From assembly GCA_029005135.1 (NCBI GenBank), contig JAQXFO010000009.1, forward strand, positions 1-50,873: a stretch of 50,873 nucleotides of DNA, written 5' to 3'. The notes under the pieces were generated by a model. It did not search any database. It saw only the letters and a list, made by a program, of their open reading frames with translations, and was not told the DNA's origin. How positions within the stretch are numbered: position 1 is the first letter of the stretch; each line of letters begins with the position of its first letter. The stretch is from Lachnospiraceae bacterium. Its GTDB lineage: Bacteria > Bacillota > Clostridia > Lachnospirales > Lachnospiraceae. Position numbers and translations under genes: made by a program. Shown piece by piece: positions 15,725-24,200 of the stretch.

Positions 15725-17089
15725 TTAATGCGTTTTGATCCAGTCATTCATATACTCAATGGCCTCGCGGGCCACTTCTCTCTCATCCAGACCGCAGGCG
15801 AACTGTCCCTTGTGATAGGCGATCCTGCCGCCGACGATCGTCGTTTCGATATTTTCCTGACTCGAATTGTACATCAGCGTTGCCAGCGTATTGAAGTTCG
15901 GCGCTGAACGAAGGAAGGTCGGATCATAGATGAACATATCTGCCTTCTTGCCGACCTCCAGAGAACCGATATCGGTGCGATGCTCGGCTCTGGCCGCATT
16001 GACAGTGATGAAATCCAGCATGTTCTGCGCCGTCATGGCCGTCGGATCCTTCATATAGCCCTTCTGAAGCAAAAGGCCCATCTTCAGCGACTCGACCATA
16101 TCGGAGCTGTTATTGCTGCCGGCGCCGTCCGTTGCCATCGTGATATTGATGCCCCGGCGCATCATCTCGGTCATCGGCGGGATGCCGGAGCCGAGGATCG
16201 TGTTGGCCATGGGACAATAGACGACATTGACGCCGTAACGGGCAAAGGTTTCGATCTCATGGGGCTTGATCACCACATCGTGAACCGCCAGAAGCTTATC
16301 GCTTAAGAAACGGTGCTCCTCCATGACCTCCACCAGATCCTTCCCAAAATGCTTCTGTGTCCAGACATTGTCGTCTTCCGTTTCCAGCACATGCATGGTG
16401 TAGGGCGTCCCGGTCTTCTCACTGTAATCGACGACGGCATCGTACAGCTCGGGACTGCCGCCCCAGGAGACTGAGATACCCGGCCAGACTGTATTCAGCG
16501 GATGTGTACCGTCCTCGAAGAAGGTCTTGAGCTCGTGGGTGCGGGCAATGGCTTCCTTCGGCGGCAGGATCATGCTGGGATGCGTGTTCATATCTTCGCC
16601 GCAGGAGTGGAAACAATCCATGAAAATGCCGCGGATACCGATCTTTTCCATGGTAAGACCGCTAATGTAGCCGAAGTCGATCGTCGACTGGAGATAGCAG
16701 AAGTCAGCCAGCGTCGTCACGCCGCTGCGCAGGCTTTCCATCGCGGCCAGCTTGCAGGCCAGCTCGAACATCTCCGGTGTGATGTGGGGGCCGCAGCGGA
16801 AGGGACAATCCTGCAGCCAGCCTACCAGATCCTTATCGGCGCCGAGATCCTTCAGAAGAGACTGGAACACATGGACGTGCATGTTGTGCATGCCCGGAAA
16901 CAGCGTCTTGCCGGTGCCGTCCAGCTCCTGTTTCGCTGTCCATTCCTTTTTCGGCAGATGGCCGATCGCCGCGATGGTGTCACCCCGGATCGCCACATCC
17001 ACAGACGGCAGCACCGTCCTGCCGGCGTCCTGGGTATAAACAGTGATATTGCGGATCATGAGGTCCGCGGTGTTGGGATATTGAATCAT
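15725..17089 (-). CDS. Second TRZ/ATZ-type amidohydrolase (MtaD/guanine deaminase-like)
   Basis: A 454-residue amidohydrolase. Metal and catalytic motifs: GMHNMHVHV (HxH), YTMHVLETEDD (His and Glu), LLAVHDVVIKPHE (His) and ATDGAGSNNSSDM (Asp). The last motif and VYCPMANTILGSGIPPMTEM resemble the MtaD/DadD nucleoside deaminases and s-triazine hydrolases more than SsnA. It would remove an amino group from a purine-like ring or open it hydrolytically. The start at 17089 (MIQYPN) has AGGCGGTG six bases upstream; an earlier Met at 17110 is less well placed. It heads the block amidohydrolase, flavodoxin, Mch-like, unknown protein. Confidence 0.85.
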   Translation of the reverse strand: MIQYPNTADLMIRNITVYTQDAGRTVLPSVDVAIRGDTIAAIGHLPKKEWTAKQELDGTGKTLFPGMHNMHVHVFQSLLKDLGADKDLVGWLQDCPFRCGPHITPEMFELACKLAAMESLRSGVTTLADFCYLQSTIDFGYISGLTMEKIGIRGIFMDCFHSCGEDMNTHPSMILPPKEAIARTHELKTFFEDGTHPLNTVWPGISVSWGGSPELYDAVVDYSEKTGTPYTMHVLETEDDNVWTQKHFGKDLVEVMEEHRFLSDKLLAVHDVVIKPHEIETFARYGVNVVYCPMANTILGSGIPPMTEMMRRGINITMATDGAGSNNSSDMVESLKMGLLLQKGYMKDPTAMTAQNMLDFITVNAARAEHRTDIGSLEVGKKADMFIYDPTFLRSAPNFNTLATLMYNSSQENIETTIVGGRIAYHKGQFACGLDEREVAREAIEYMNDWIKTH

Positions 17090-17217
17090 ACGTTCACCGC
17101 CTTTCAACATGACAAGGTTCCGTTTTAGGCAGGGCTCTCTGCCCGCTTCGGCAGGACTTACTTCCTATATAAAAGACAATATGGAAATGAGCCGTTTCTG
17201 CCCGGTGGATCACCGAA

Positions 17218-17234
17218 GGATCGTTTCCCGATCC
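17218..17234 (-). promoter_or_regulatory. Leader hairpin before the second amidohydrolase
   Basis: A perfect six-base stem with a five-base loop (GGATCG-ggaaa-CGATCC in the RNA) lies 130 bases before the gene in the 220-base gap 17090-17309. I found no clear promoter in that gap, so it may be part of a longer transcript from the importer operon. Confidence 0.4.
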
Positions 17235-17240
17235 TCTGTA

Positions 17241-17279
17241 GAAACAAGGGCACCCAAACCCGAAGATTAAGATGCCCCT
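17241..17279 (-). terminator. Weak terminator after the importer operon
   Basis: On the - strand AGGGGCATC pairs with GGGTGCCCT across a loop of about 15 bases, and TTGTTTC follows. The U-run is poor, so read-through into the amidohydrolase/Mch block is plausible. Confidence 0.5.
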
Positions 17280-17309
17280 GTCAATTACCATTTTTGATTA
17301 TGACGCCCT

Positions 17310-18827
17310 TCAACCGGCTTTGACGTTGTCCAGACGATTACCGGCCATCAGCATACCGACAGTCTCGATGTCGGCATCTTTGGCATCCATTTCGCCGAGG
17401 ATCTCGCCTTCATAGATAACGCCGATGCGGTCACTTAAGGAGAAGATCTCATCAAGTTCTGTTGAAATGAGCAGAACAGCGCAGCCGGCATCACGTGCCG
17501 CCACGATCTGCTCGTGGATAAACTCCGTCGCGCCGACGTCAACGCCGCGAACCGGGTGAACCGCCAGAAGGAGCTTCGGATCCTTATCCAGCTCACGAGC
17601 CACGACCAGCTTCTGCTGGTTGCCGCCGGAGAGGGAGCTGCCCTCATAAGCGATGTTGGTTGTCTTGACGCCGTAGTGTTTAACCAGCTCTTCGGCGTGG
17701 GCATCCAGTTCCTTCCACTTCAGGAACGGGCCGTTCTGGTATTCCGTATTATAGAAGGTATCCAGGATCAGATTATCCCGGATGGAAGCCGACATGATCA
17801 TACCGACATGCTGGCGGTCTTCCGGAATATGAGCCATGCCGCAATCCAGAATTTCCTTCGGCGAGGCCTTGGAAACGTCCTTGCCGTTTATCTTAACAGT
17901 GCCTGTTCTCTTGCACAGACCTGCAATAGACTTGATCAGTTCGCTCTGGCCGTTGCCGTCGACACCGGCGACACCGTAGATCTCACCGGCACGGACCTGC
18001 AGACTCAGGCCGCGGACAGCTTCGACGCCGCGGGCATCGTGGGCATGAAGATCTTTGACCTCCAGAACCACATCGCCGGCCTTGCATTCCGCTTTGTCAA
18101 CTTCGAACTTGACATCACGGCCGACCATCATGGTCGCCAGACCGCGGGCATCCGTCTCTTCCGGTTTCACAGAGCCGACCACTTTACCCAGATGAAGAAC
18201 CGTGATGATACTGCTGATCGTCATGACTTCATTCATCTTGTGGCTGATGAAAACGACGCCTTTGTTTTCGCTCAGCAGATTGCGCACGGCGACAAACAGC
18301 TCCTCGGTCTCCTGCGGCGTCAGAACAGCCGTCGGTTCGTCAAGAATCAGCAGGTCGCAGTTGCGGTAAAGGGCCTTAAGAATTTCGACACGCTGCTGCT
18401 GTCCGACTGTCAGAGAGGACACTTTGGCATAGGGATCAACGGCCAGGCCGTAGCGCTTTGACAGCTCAAGCAGCTTTTCGGCAACACTCTTCTTGTCGAT
18501 GAAAAGCTTATTCTCATTCAGGCTGAGAATCACGTTTTCGACAACGGAGATGGTCGGGATCAGCATGAAGTGCTGATGAACCATACCGATTCCGTTATCA
18601 ATGGCATCCTTCGGAGATGTGATCGACACTTCTTTACCATCCACGAAGATCTTGCCTTCGTCCGGCTTGGCCAGGCCATAGAGAACCTTCATCAGCGTTG
18701 TCTTGCCGGCGCCGTTCTCGCCCAGCAGGGTATGGACCTCGCCGCGTTCAAAGGTGACATCGACTTTGTCGCAGGCCACTGTGCCGGGATAAATTTTGGT
18801 AATACCCTTCATTTCGATAAAGCTCAT
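17310..18827 (-). CDS. Nucleoside-type ABC importer ATPase (two ATP-binding domains)
   Basis: A 505-residue double ATP-binding subunit of the BMP/NupA-YufO type. Domain 1 has Walker A GENGAGKTT, signature LTVGQQQRVE and Walker B LLILDEPT. Domain 2 has GVDGNGQSE in place of Walker A, LSGGNQQK and LLLAVHPVRGVDVGA instead of a standard Walker B, the usual degenerate form in this family. It powers uptake through the two permeases upstream. The start at 18827 (MSFIEM) is chosen because GGGAG lies nine bases before it; ATG 18836 would be too close. Substrate class is probably a purine nucleoside or base. Confidence 0.92.
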   Translation of the reverse strand: MSFIEMKGITKIYPGTVACDKVDVTFERGEVHTLLGENGAGKTTLMKVLYGLAKPDEGKIFVDGKEVSITSPKDAIDNGIGMVHQHFMLIPTISVVENVILSLNENKLFIDKKSVAEKLLELSKRYGLAVDPYAKVSSLTVGQQQRVEILKALYRNCDLLILDEPTAVLTPQETEELFVAVRNLLSENKGVVFISHKMNEVMTISSIITVLHLGKVVGSVKPEETDARGLATMMVGRDVKFEVDKAECKAGDVVLEVKDLHAHDARGVEAVRGLSLQVRAGEIYGVAGVDGNGQSELIKSIAGLCKRTGTVKINGKDVSKASPKEILDCGMAHIPEDRQHVGMIMSASIRDNLILDTFYNTEYQNGPFLKWKELDAHAEELVKHYGVKTTNIAYEGSSLSGGNQQKLVVARELDKDPKLLLAVHPVRGVDVGATEFIHEQIVAARDAGCAVLLISTELDEIFSLSDRIGVIYEGEILGEMDAKDADIETVGMLMAGNRLDNVKAG

Positions 18828-18859
18828 ATTTGACATCTCCCGTAAAATCATTCTTCGAT

Positions 18860-18925
18860 GGTGCCCCGCGGGAGGATTCCCCCGCGGGGGCACCTGCTTT
18901 TTTCATAATAAGCGGCAGAGCCGCT
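18860..18925 (-). promoter_or_regulatory. Intercistronic GC-rich hairpins between binding protein and ATPase
   Basis: Just after the binding-protein gene the RNA can form AGCGGC-3-GCCGCT followed by TTATT (18911-18925), a weak terminator. A very stable stem of about 13 bp (18860-18894) with no U-run on this strand follows. Together they could cut down transcription of the ATPase gene and protect the 3' end of the binding-protein message. On the + strand the second stem is followed by a T-run but no gene precedes it. Confidence 0.55.
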
Positions 18926-18958
18926 CTCAGGCCGGGGCCTTACCCCGTCTGACCGGTA

Positions 18959-20041
18959 TTACAGTTTAGAGAAATCTTCCTTATCAAGAGCTCTCTGATA
19001 GTAATCAGCGATGATCGCTCTTTCTTCATCGGTCAGCTTGTCGGCATAAGCACCGCCGAAATCAGTGATGGTGATAACGCCTTCGGCAGCACCGACGGAG
19101 ACGGCACCGGAGCCAAGTTCACCGCGGATAGCGCTGTCGATAGCCGCTTCGATACCGATGGTGGAGTTCTGAACGACCGCGCAGATAACGCTCTCGCCCT
19201 GATCTCTGTAGTCAGAGACGGCGCAGACATTGACAACACCGGACTCTGTGCACTGCTGAATGGCGCCGATACCGGCAGCATCGCAGTTTTCTGTGATGGT
19301 ATCGCAACCCTGGTTGATCAGCTCCTGTGTGGCCTGCTTGGCCTTCAGCTGATCGTCATAGGAACCGGTGTAAACGATGGTCACTTCGGCGCCCGGATGA
19401 ACCATGGCGGCGGCCTTCTTCAGGGCTTCGCCCCACAGGACAGTGGTATCGCCTTCAAGAGCGTTGACGCAGCCGATCTTGCCGTTTTCGGAAGTCAGAC
19501 CGCAGACAACACCTGTCAGGAAACCGAATTCATAGGAGCCCAGGTCGATACCGGCAAGGTTCGGATCCTGACCGGACATGGAGCTTGTGTTGATGAACTG
19601 GATGTCCGGATAATCCGCAGCCACTGTCTTGGAGGTGTCCAGGAACTCGGCGCCGTGGGCGACGATGATCTGGTAACCGGCATCGGCATAACCGCGCATG
19701 GTGGTTTCGAAGTCAGTCGGCTGAAGTGATTCGGAGAAGTTGGTGGTGCAGCCATATTTGGCAGCCGCATTGGTCAGGGCGTCGGCAGCCAGCTGGCTCC
19801 AGCCGCCGTCATTGGCAGAACCGGACAGCAGAAGGCCGATCTGGATAGCGGAATAATCAACCTCTTCGGATTCCGCTTCGGCTTCGGATTCGGCCTCGGA
19901 TTCCGCGACAGATTCCGCGACAGACTCTTCTTTGGACTCAGCCGGAGCGGCTTCGGATGAAGACGCGGCGCTGCCGCAGCCGGCCATGAGGCCAACAGCC
20001 ATCAGAACCGACAAACCCAGTGCAAGTACTTTCCTCTTCAT
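18959..20041 (-). CDS. BMP-family nucleoside-binding lipoprotein (copy 1)
   Basis: A 360-residue basic membrane protein (BMP/PnrA) family solute-binding lipoprotein. It has a signal peptide with lipobox LMAGC (Cys 22), a long Ser/Glu/Ala linker (about 25-65) and then a periplasmic-binding-protein fold with GLLLSGSANDGGWSQ near the start and VVCGLTSENGKIGCVNAL. Characterised members bind purine nucleosides outside the membrane. It lies between the permeases and the ATPase. A second copy (22534-23616) shares long stretches such as SGSANDGGWSQ and VYTGSYDDQLKAKQ, showing gene duplication. Confidence 0.92.
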   Translation of the reverse strand: MKRKVLALGLSVLMAVGLMAGCGSAASSSEAAPAESKEESVAESVAESEAESEAEAESEEVDYSAIQIGLLLSGSANDGGWSQLAADALTNAAAKYGCTTNFSESLQPTDFETTMRGYADAGYQIIVAHGAEFLDTSKTVAADYPDIQFINTSSMSGQDPNLAGIDLGSYEFGFLTGVVCGLTSENGKIGCVNALEGDTTVLWGEALKKAAAMVHPGAEVTIVYTGSYDDQLKAKQATQELINQGCDTITENCDAAGIGAIQQCTESGVVNVCAVSDYRDQGESVICAVVQNSTIGIEAAIDSAIRGELGSGAVSVGAAEGVITITDFGGAYADKLTDEERAIIADYYQRALDKEDFSKL

Positions 20042-20135
20042 GTTTTCCCCTTTCTCTTATGGAGATAATCATAAAACATAAGCTTTATTTGCAGCGGTAC
20101 GGGCTTCCTCCTCCCATCCCGCGGGCAAATCCTGA

Positions 20136-21011
20136 TCAGGCGCTCTTCTTATACGGCAGGCCGAGGGAGGCCGGATCCTTGACGTTTCTCGAGAAGGCGC
20201 AGAGGGCAACGATGATCAGAATGTACGGGATCATCAGGGCCACTTCGTACGGGAAGGAGCCGCTGCCCGCCTGGAGACGGAAGGACAGTGTTTCGCCGGC
20301 ACCGAAGATCAGGACACCGGCGAAGGTGCCGAAGGGCGTGTATTTGCCGAAGGTAACGGCAGCCAGAGCGAAGAAGCCGCGGCCGGAAGACATATTTTCG
20401 GTGAATTTACTCAGAAGACCGGTCGACAGGAAGGCGCCGCCGAAACCGACGAACATGGAGCTGACAATCGCGGCTTCGTAACGAAGCTTCTTAACACTGA
20501 TACCCATGGATTCGACAACGGTCGGATTCTCGCCGACAGAACGGAAGCGGATGCCGGTGTTGGTTTTGTACATGAAGATCCACATCAGGATGATGCAGAC
20601 AAAGCCGATATAAATCGGGGCCGAGAAGCCGAGGGCATCCTTGGCGAACTGCTGCTGGACTGTGACGGCGTCAGTCTTGAAGGCACGGTTCAGTGTGGTC
20701 GTCAGGCCGGCGCCGATCAGGTTGAAGGCGATACCCAGAACGGTCTGGTTAATGTTGAACTCGATGACCAGGACGGCGAAGATAAGGCCGAACAGAGCGG
20801 AGGCCAGCATCGCACACAGGGCGCCGAGCCAGATGTTGTTCAGGTAATAGCTGGCTACGACAGCGACATAGGCGCCAAGGATCATCATACCTTCGGCTGC
20901 CATATGAACAATACCGGTCATCTCCAGAAGCAGAACGCCGAGGGCTGCGAACAGCAGCGGCGTGGAGTAAATTATCATAGAAGTGATGAATGTCACTATC
21001 GAACTATTCAT
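20136..21011 (-). CDS. Nucleoside-type ABC importer permease 2
   Basis: A 291-residue, highly hydrophobic permease of the branched-chain/nucleoside (BPD_transp_2) group. The family hallmark, usually GxxNIGxEGMMLxGAF, reads GIVHMAAEGMMILGAY here, about 35-50 residues in. It overlaps the first permease by 8 bases (21004-21011), with GGAGGATG inside that gene, so the two chains are co-translated to form the membrane channel. Confidence 0.9.
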   Translation of the reverse strand: MNSSIVTFITSMIIYSTPLLFAALGVLLLEMTGIVHMAAEGMMILGAYVAVVASYYLNNIWLGALCAMLASALFGLIFAVLVIEFNINQTVLGIAFNLIGAGLTTTLNRAFKTDAVTVQQQFAKDALGFSAPIYIGFVCIILMWIFMYKTNTGIRFRSVGENPTVVESMGISVKKLRYEAAIVSSMFVGFGGAFLSTGLLSKFTENMSSGRGFFALAAVTFGKYTPFGTFAGVLIFGAGETLSFRLQAGSGSFPYEVALMIPYILIIVALCAFSRNVKDPASLGLPYKKSA

Positions 21012-22053
21012 GGATCATCATCCTCCTCTTCTCATTTCTTGCTGCGGCCACTCTGGCAACAACGTCGACCAGAACAAATATGATAACCATGGCACGGATC
21101 AGGTCAACGGCTGACGACGGGATCTTACTGAACATCTGCAGCGAGTTGCCGCCGCTCTTCAGAGCGCCGATCAAAATACCGCCCAGGAACATACCGACAG
21201 GTGCCGTTCCGCCGAGGAGGGCCACCGCCATGCCGTCGAAGCCGTAGTTGCTGGCAACGCCCTTGAGGAGTCGATGCTGAACACCGAGAACTTCGATGGC
21301 ACCGGCCAGACCGGCGAAACCACCGGCCAGGAACATGGCCAGAAGACGATTGGTCCGGACATTCAGACCGGCGTATTCGGCGGCCGCATTATTCTGACCG
21401 ACGACACGCATACCGAAGCCGGCACGCATCTTCCACAGGAAGACGCCGTAGAAGACAAGGCTGAGAACCATCAGGATAATGCCGCAGTGAAGCTTGGCAC
21501 TCTCGTTGAGCCAGGGCAGCCAGTACTTCTCGTCAAACATCATGGTCTGGGGAGCCGTGCTGTTCGGATCCTGGATCGGGCCGGCGACCATGTAGAGAAC
21601 CAGGTACTGCATAACGTAGTTCAGCATAACGGTCGTGATAACTTCGTTGGCACCGAAGGCTACCTTCAGGACACCGATCAGAAGGCCGCAGAGACCGCCG
21701 CCGATGAAGCCGGCAACAATGGCCACGAGAATAACAAGAGCCGCCGGACCCGGCATGTACAGAACGACCAGGGTTGAACACAGGGCGCCGGCGTACATCT
21801 GACCTTCCGCACCGATATTGATCAGGCCGCAGCGATAAGCGAAAGCATAGCTGAGACCCGTCAGCGTCAGTGTTGTCATCTTACTGGTAGTTGTCGCAAA
21901 ATTCGCCAACGAGCCGAACGCGCCTTTGAAAATAAGGCTGAAGGCTGAAAGCGGGTTCTCGCCTATGGCCAGGATCAGGAGCGATCCCGTCAGGCAGGCA
22001 AGAAGAATGGATACGAGCGGGCTTGCGACCCTAATGGCTTTGTTCTTGTTCAT
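21004..22053 (-). CDS. Nucleoside-type ABC importer permease 1
   Basis: A 349-residue permease of the YufP/NupB type. It has CGLINIGAEGQMYAGAL (hallmark) and later GFDGMAVALLGGTAPVGM, both typical of nucleoside and ribose permeases. First gene of the importer operon, 38 bases downstream of a GntR-type operator. Gene order is permease, permease, binding protein, ATPase. Confidence 0.91.
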   Translation of the reverse strand: MNKNKAIRVASPLVSILLACLTGSLLILAIGENPLSAFSLIFKGAFGSLANFATTTSKMTTLTLTGLSYAFAYRCGLINIGAEGQMYAGALCSTLVVLYMPGPAALVILVAIVAGFIGGGLCGLLIGVLKVAFGANEVITTVMLNYVMQYLVLYMVAGPIQDPNSTAPQTMMFDEKYWLPWLNESAKLHCGIILMVLSLVFYGVFLWKMRAGFGMRVVGQNNAAAEYAGLNVRTNRLLAMFLAGGFAGLAGAIEVLGVQHRLLKGVASNYGFDGMAVALLGGTAPVGMFLGGILIGALKSGGNSLQMFSKIPSSAVDLIRAMVIIFVLVDVVARVAAARNEKRRMMIHE

Positions 22054-22090
22054 TCTCTTTCCCTTACTTTGATTCGTTAGTTTTTTCCGG

Positions 22091-22111
22091 AAAATAGGTT
22101 GTACCTATCAA
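22091..22111. promoter_or_regulatory. GntR operator copy 2 (importer operon)
   Basis: Core ATAGGTTGTACCTAT, same spacing as copy 1, lying just downstream of a predicted -10 (22119-22124, - strand) and 38 bases before the permease start. It implies co-regulation of import with the molybdenum hydroxylase operon. Confidence 0.78.
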
Positions 22112-22118
22112 CACAACC

Positions 22119-22148
22119 AATTTACCAAATTTCCGGCTTTTGTGTCAA
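22119..22148 (-). promoter_or_regulatory. Proximal promoter of the importer operon
   Basis: TTGACA (22143-22148) and TAAATT (22119-22124) on the - strand with an 18-base spacer. The operator overlaps the predicted start point. Confidence 0.6.
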
Positions 22149-22195
22149 TCCGCTTTCGGGCATTTTTACCAAAAATCCCGCTGTTTACGCATCGA

Positions 22196-22224
22196 TTTAT
22201 ACACCCTACACAAATAAAGTCAAC
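22196..22224 (-). promoter_or_regulatory. Distal tandem promoter of the importer operon
   Basis: TTGACT (22219-22224) and TATAAA (22196-22201) on the - strand with a 17-base spacer. It would give a second transcript that also reads through the operator. The 480-base gap 22054-22533 contains this, the proximal promoter, the operator and two terminators; I see no gene in it. Confidence 0.55.
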
Positions 22225-22300
22225 GACTTTTGTGAAAGAGGGCAAGACAATTCGTTGGGCCTTAGATGTTCGGCAAGCCAAAATAGGACTGACAAGTAAC

Positions 22301-22347
22301 AAAAGCCCTGTTCCGGACACTGCCTTGTATCCGAACAGAGCTTTTTT
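22301..22347. terminator. Bidirectional terminator-like hairpin upstream of the importer promoters
   Basis: AAAAGC-CTGTTCCGGA pairs with TCCGAACAG-GCTTTT across a loop of about 12 bases; T-runs lie on both sides. It would shield the importer promoters from read-through out of the second binding-protein gene. Confidence 0.65.
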
Positions 22348-22420
22348 GAATAAACGCATTATATAGCGCCCGATTTCATATGTCAAACAAAAATCCGCAG
22401 CGGTTTTCCGATTGCAGGCA

Positions 22421-22449
22421 TAAAAACGGGCCGGACAGTTGTCCGGCCC
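22421..22449 (-). terminator. Terminator of the second binding-protein gene
   Basis: A perfect ten-base stem (GGGCCGGACA / TGTCCGGCCC, 22428-22449) followed on the - strand by GTTTTTA. It makes copy 2 of the binding protein a one-gene unit. Confidence 0.8.
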
Positions 22450-22533
22450 TCATTATCTCGTTTTATCGACAGTTTTTCGGTATGCGAAACCGTTTTGTCC
22501 GCGACACAGGTCGTGCCGCTCACATCATGCGTA

Positions 22534-23616
22534 TTATTCGACCAGTGTGGCCAGGTCTGTTGTCTTGGACAGCTCCCAAAGCTCTTCAATCTGAGCCTTC
22601 TGCTCATCTGTCAGCTTGTCGGCATATTTGCCGCTGTAGGATGACAGGGAGATAACGCCGACATCAGCGCCCATGACATTGGCACCGGCCGGCAGTTCGC
22701 CGGCGATAGCCTTCTCAACAGCGATCTCAATACCAAGCTTGGCATCCTGGATCACGCTGAGGAAGCAGCTTTCGCCTTCAACCGTCTGATCGGAGACAGC
22801 ACCGACATTGATCAGGCCGTCTTCGTCGCACTGCTGGATGGCACCGATACCGCAGGCATCGGCATTCTGTGTGATAACATCAACGCCCTGCTCTTCAAGG
22901 GCCTTGACGCTCTGTTTTGCCTTCAGCTGATCGTCATAGGAACCGGTGTAAACAGAGAGAACTTCCACATCCGGGTTGATGTACTTGGCACCGGCCTCAA
23001 CACCGGCAACCCAGGCGATGATGGAGTCGATCTCGTTGGAGCCGATAGCGCCGATCTTGCCGGCTTCGGTAGCCATGGCAGCCGCGACACCGTTCAGGAA
23101 GCCGAGCTGGAAGGTAGCGAAGTCAACACCGGCGACGTTCGGTTCCTGACCGGACTGGGCTGATGTGCAGATGAAGAAAACATCCGGATAATCCGGAGCG
23201 ATCAGTTTGGCTGTGTCGAGGAACTCGGCACCGTGGGAAACGATAATGTTATAGCCGGCATCGGCATAGCCCTTCATGATGGCTTCATAGTCGGTGCTGG
23301 CGATGGATTCTGTGTAGTTAACTTCGCAGCCGTACTTTTCGGCAGCGGCGCCGGCAGCGTCGGCACCCATCTGGCTCCAGCCGCCGTCATTGGCGGAACC
23401 GGACAGCATAACGCCGATCTTCAGAGCGCTGTAATCAATCTCAGTAGATTCAGCGGTTTCTTCGGCGCTGGATTCTGCGACAGATTCGACTGCGGATTCT
23501 TCTTTTGACTCAGCCGGAGCCGCTTCGGAAGAGGAAGCGCTGCCGCCGCAGGCGGTCAGAAGGCTGATGGCCATGACGGATGTCAGGGCAAGAGCGACGA
23601 TCTTTTTCAGTTTCAT
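22534..23616 (-). CDS. BMP-family nucleoside-binding lipoprotein (copy 2)
   Basis: A 360-residue paralogue of the protein at 18959-20041, with the same design: lipobox LLTAC, acidic Ser/Glu/Ala linker, VMLSGSANDGGWSQ, IIVSHGAEFLDTAK and VYTGSYDDQLKAKQSVKAL. Ligand-loop residues differ between copies, so it may widen the substrate range of the one permease/ATPase set. It has its own promoter and terminator and, unlike the importer operon, no GntR-type dyad, so it is probably made under different conditions. Ribosome binding site GAGGAGGAAAGG. Confidence 0.92.
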   Translation of the reverse strand: MKLKKIVALALTSVMAISLLTACGGSASSSEAAPAESKEESAVESVAESSAEETAESTEIDYSALKIGVMLSGSANDGGWSQMGADAAGAAAEKYGCEVNYTESIASTDYEAIMKGYADAGYNIIVSHGAEFLDTAKLIAPDYPDVFFICTSAQSGQEPNVAGVDFATFQLGFLNGVAAAMATEAGKIGAIGSNEIDSIIAWVAGVEAGAKYINPDVEVLSVYTGSYDDQLKAKQSVKALEEQGVDVITQNADACGIGAIQQCDEDGLINVGAVSDQTVEGESCFLSVIQDAKLGIEIAVEKAIAGELPAGANVMGADVGVISLSSYSGKYADKLTDEQKAQIEELWELSKTTDLATLVE

Positions 23617-23636
23617 AATCCTTTCCTCCTCAAGGA

Positions 23637-23660
23637 TTCTGCCGTTTTTATCCGGCAGAA
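23637..23660 (-). promoter_or_regulatory. Leader hairpin before binding-protein copy 2
   Basis: A perfect eight-base stem (TTCTGCCG / CGGCAGAA) in the 5' leader, ending about nine bases before the GAGGAGG ribosome binding site. A second small hairpin (CGTGT-4-ACACG) lies just upstream. No match to a known riboswitch core was seen. Confidence 0.5.
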
Positions 23661-23711
23661 AAGTGTCCCGTGTTTTGACACGAAACCTTCAAAACGAGAT
23701 AACTTTTTTGT

Positions 23712-23740
23712 AACGTACACCGAGAAGCAGGAAAAGTCAA
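23712..23740 (-). promoter_or_regulatory. Predicted promoter of binding-protein copy 2
   Basis: TTGACT (23735-23740) and TACGTT (23712-23717) on the - strand, 17-base spacer. The -10 is imperfect. The 239-base gap to the divergent gene at 23856 holds this promoter and the leader hairpins. Confidence 0.45.
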
Positions 23741-23855
23741 TCTGAATTTCTGTTTTCTTGTTTTTTTAAGAATTCTATGACACAATGAAATCAGACAATT
23801 TTCCGTGTCCCGTCTTATTAACAGAATATAGGGTACGGCAGAAAAGAGGATTCTT

Positions 23856-24200
23856 ATGAATTTTACAAAAACAAAACCTCAGTTTGTCGAAGAGCTCATT
23901 TTCCGGGTCGATCCGGCCTATATCGACGCCTACATCGAGGCCGATTATGAGACCTTCGGCAAGACCCTGAGCCGCTATCCCGGTTATCTGGGCGGCGAAG
24001 TCTGGGCCAGCAAAACCGAGCCCGGCCTGCTCCACAACATCATTTTCTGGGAAAGCGAGGAAGCTCTTCGTGCCATTCCCAAAGAGGTGGCCGCGGAATG
24101 CGACGCCCGCCTCAACGCCATCGTCGGGGAGGGCCGCATCACCTTTGTCGCCGCCCGCCACGCATCGGAACCCTTTGAAAAAATTGCGGAGGTGAAATGA
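23856..24200 (+). CDS. Small ABM-like dimeric alpha-beta barrel protein (TIGR03792-like)
   Basis: A 114-residue protein with the strand-helix pattern of the antibiotic-biosynthesis-monooxygenase-like fold: VEELIFRVDPAYIDAYIEAD, then YPGYLGGEVW and LLHNIIFWESEEALRAIP. It resembles the uncharacterised TIGR03792 group. The role is unknown; such proteins can be small oxygenases, isomerases or regulators. Its TGA overlaps the ATG of the following SDR gene, so the two are coupled and divergent from the binding protein. Confidence 0.7.
   Translation: MNFTKTKPQFVEELIFRVDPAYIDAYIEADYETFGKTLSRYPGYLGGEVWASKTEPGLLHNIIFWESEEALRAIPKEVAAECDARLNAIVGEGRITFVAARHASEPFEKIAEVK

Noticed and set aside
17218-17280. 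Xanthine- or purine-sensing RNA in the 17090-17309 gap, because of TTTCTAC and a stable hairpin
   Set aside because: Only an isolated TTTCTAC occurs; the flanking stems and second junction segment are missing.
22099-22386. Small open frames in the gap upstream of the importer operon
   Set aside because: They overlap promoters, the operator and a terminator, lack ribosome sites and show no protein-like pattern.
23617-23740. Purine riboswitch in the leader of the second nucleoside-binding protein, and likewise before the importer
   Set aside because: No three-way junction core (TTTCTACC ... ACTAC-type segments) could be found in either leader; only simple hairpins are present.
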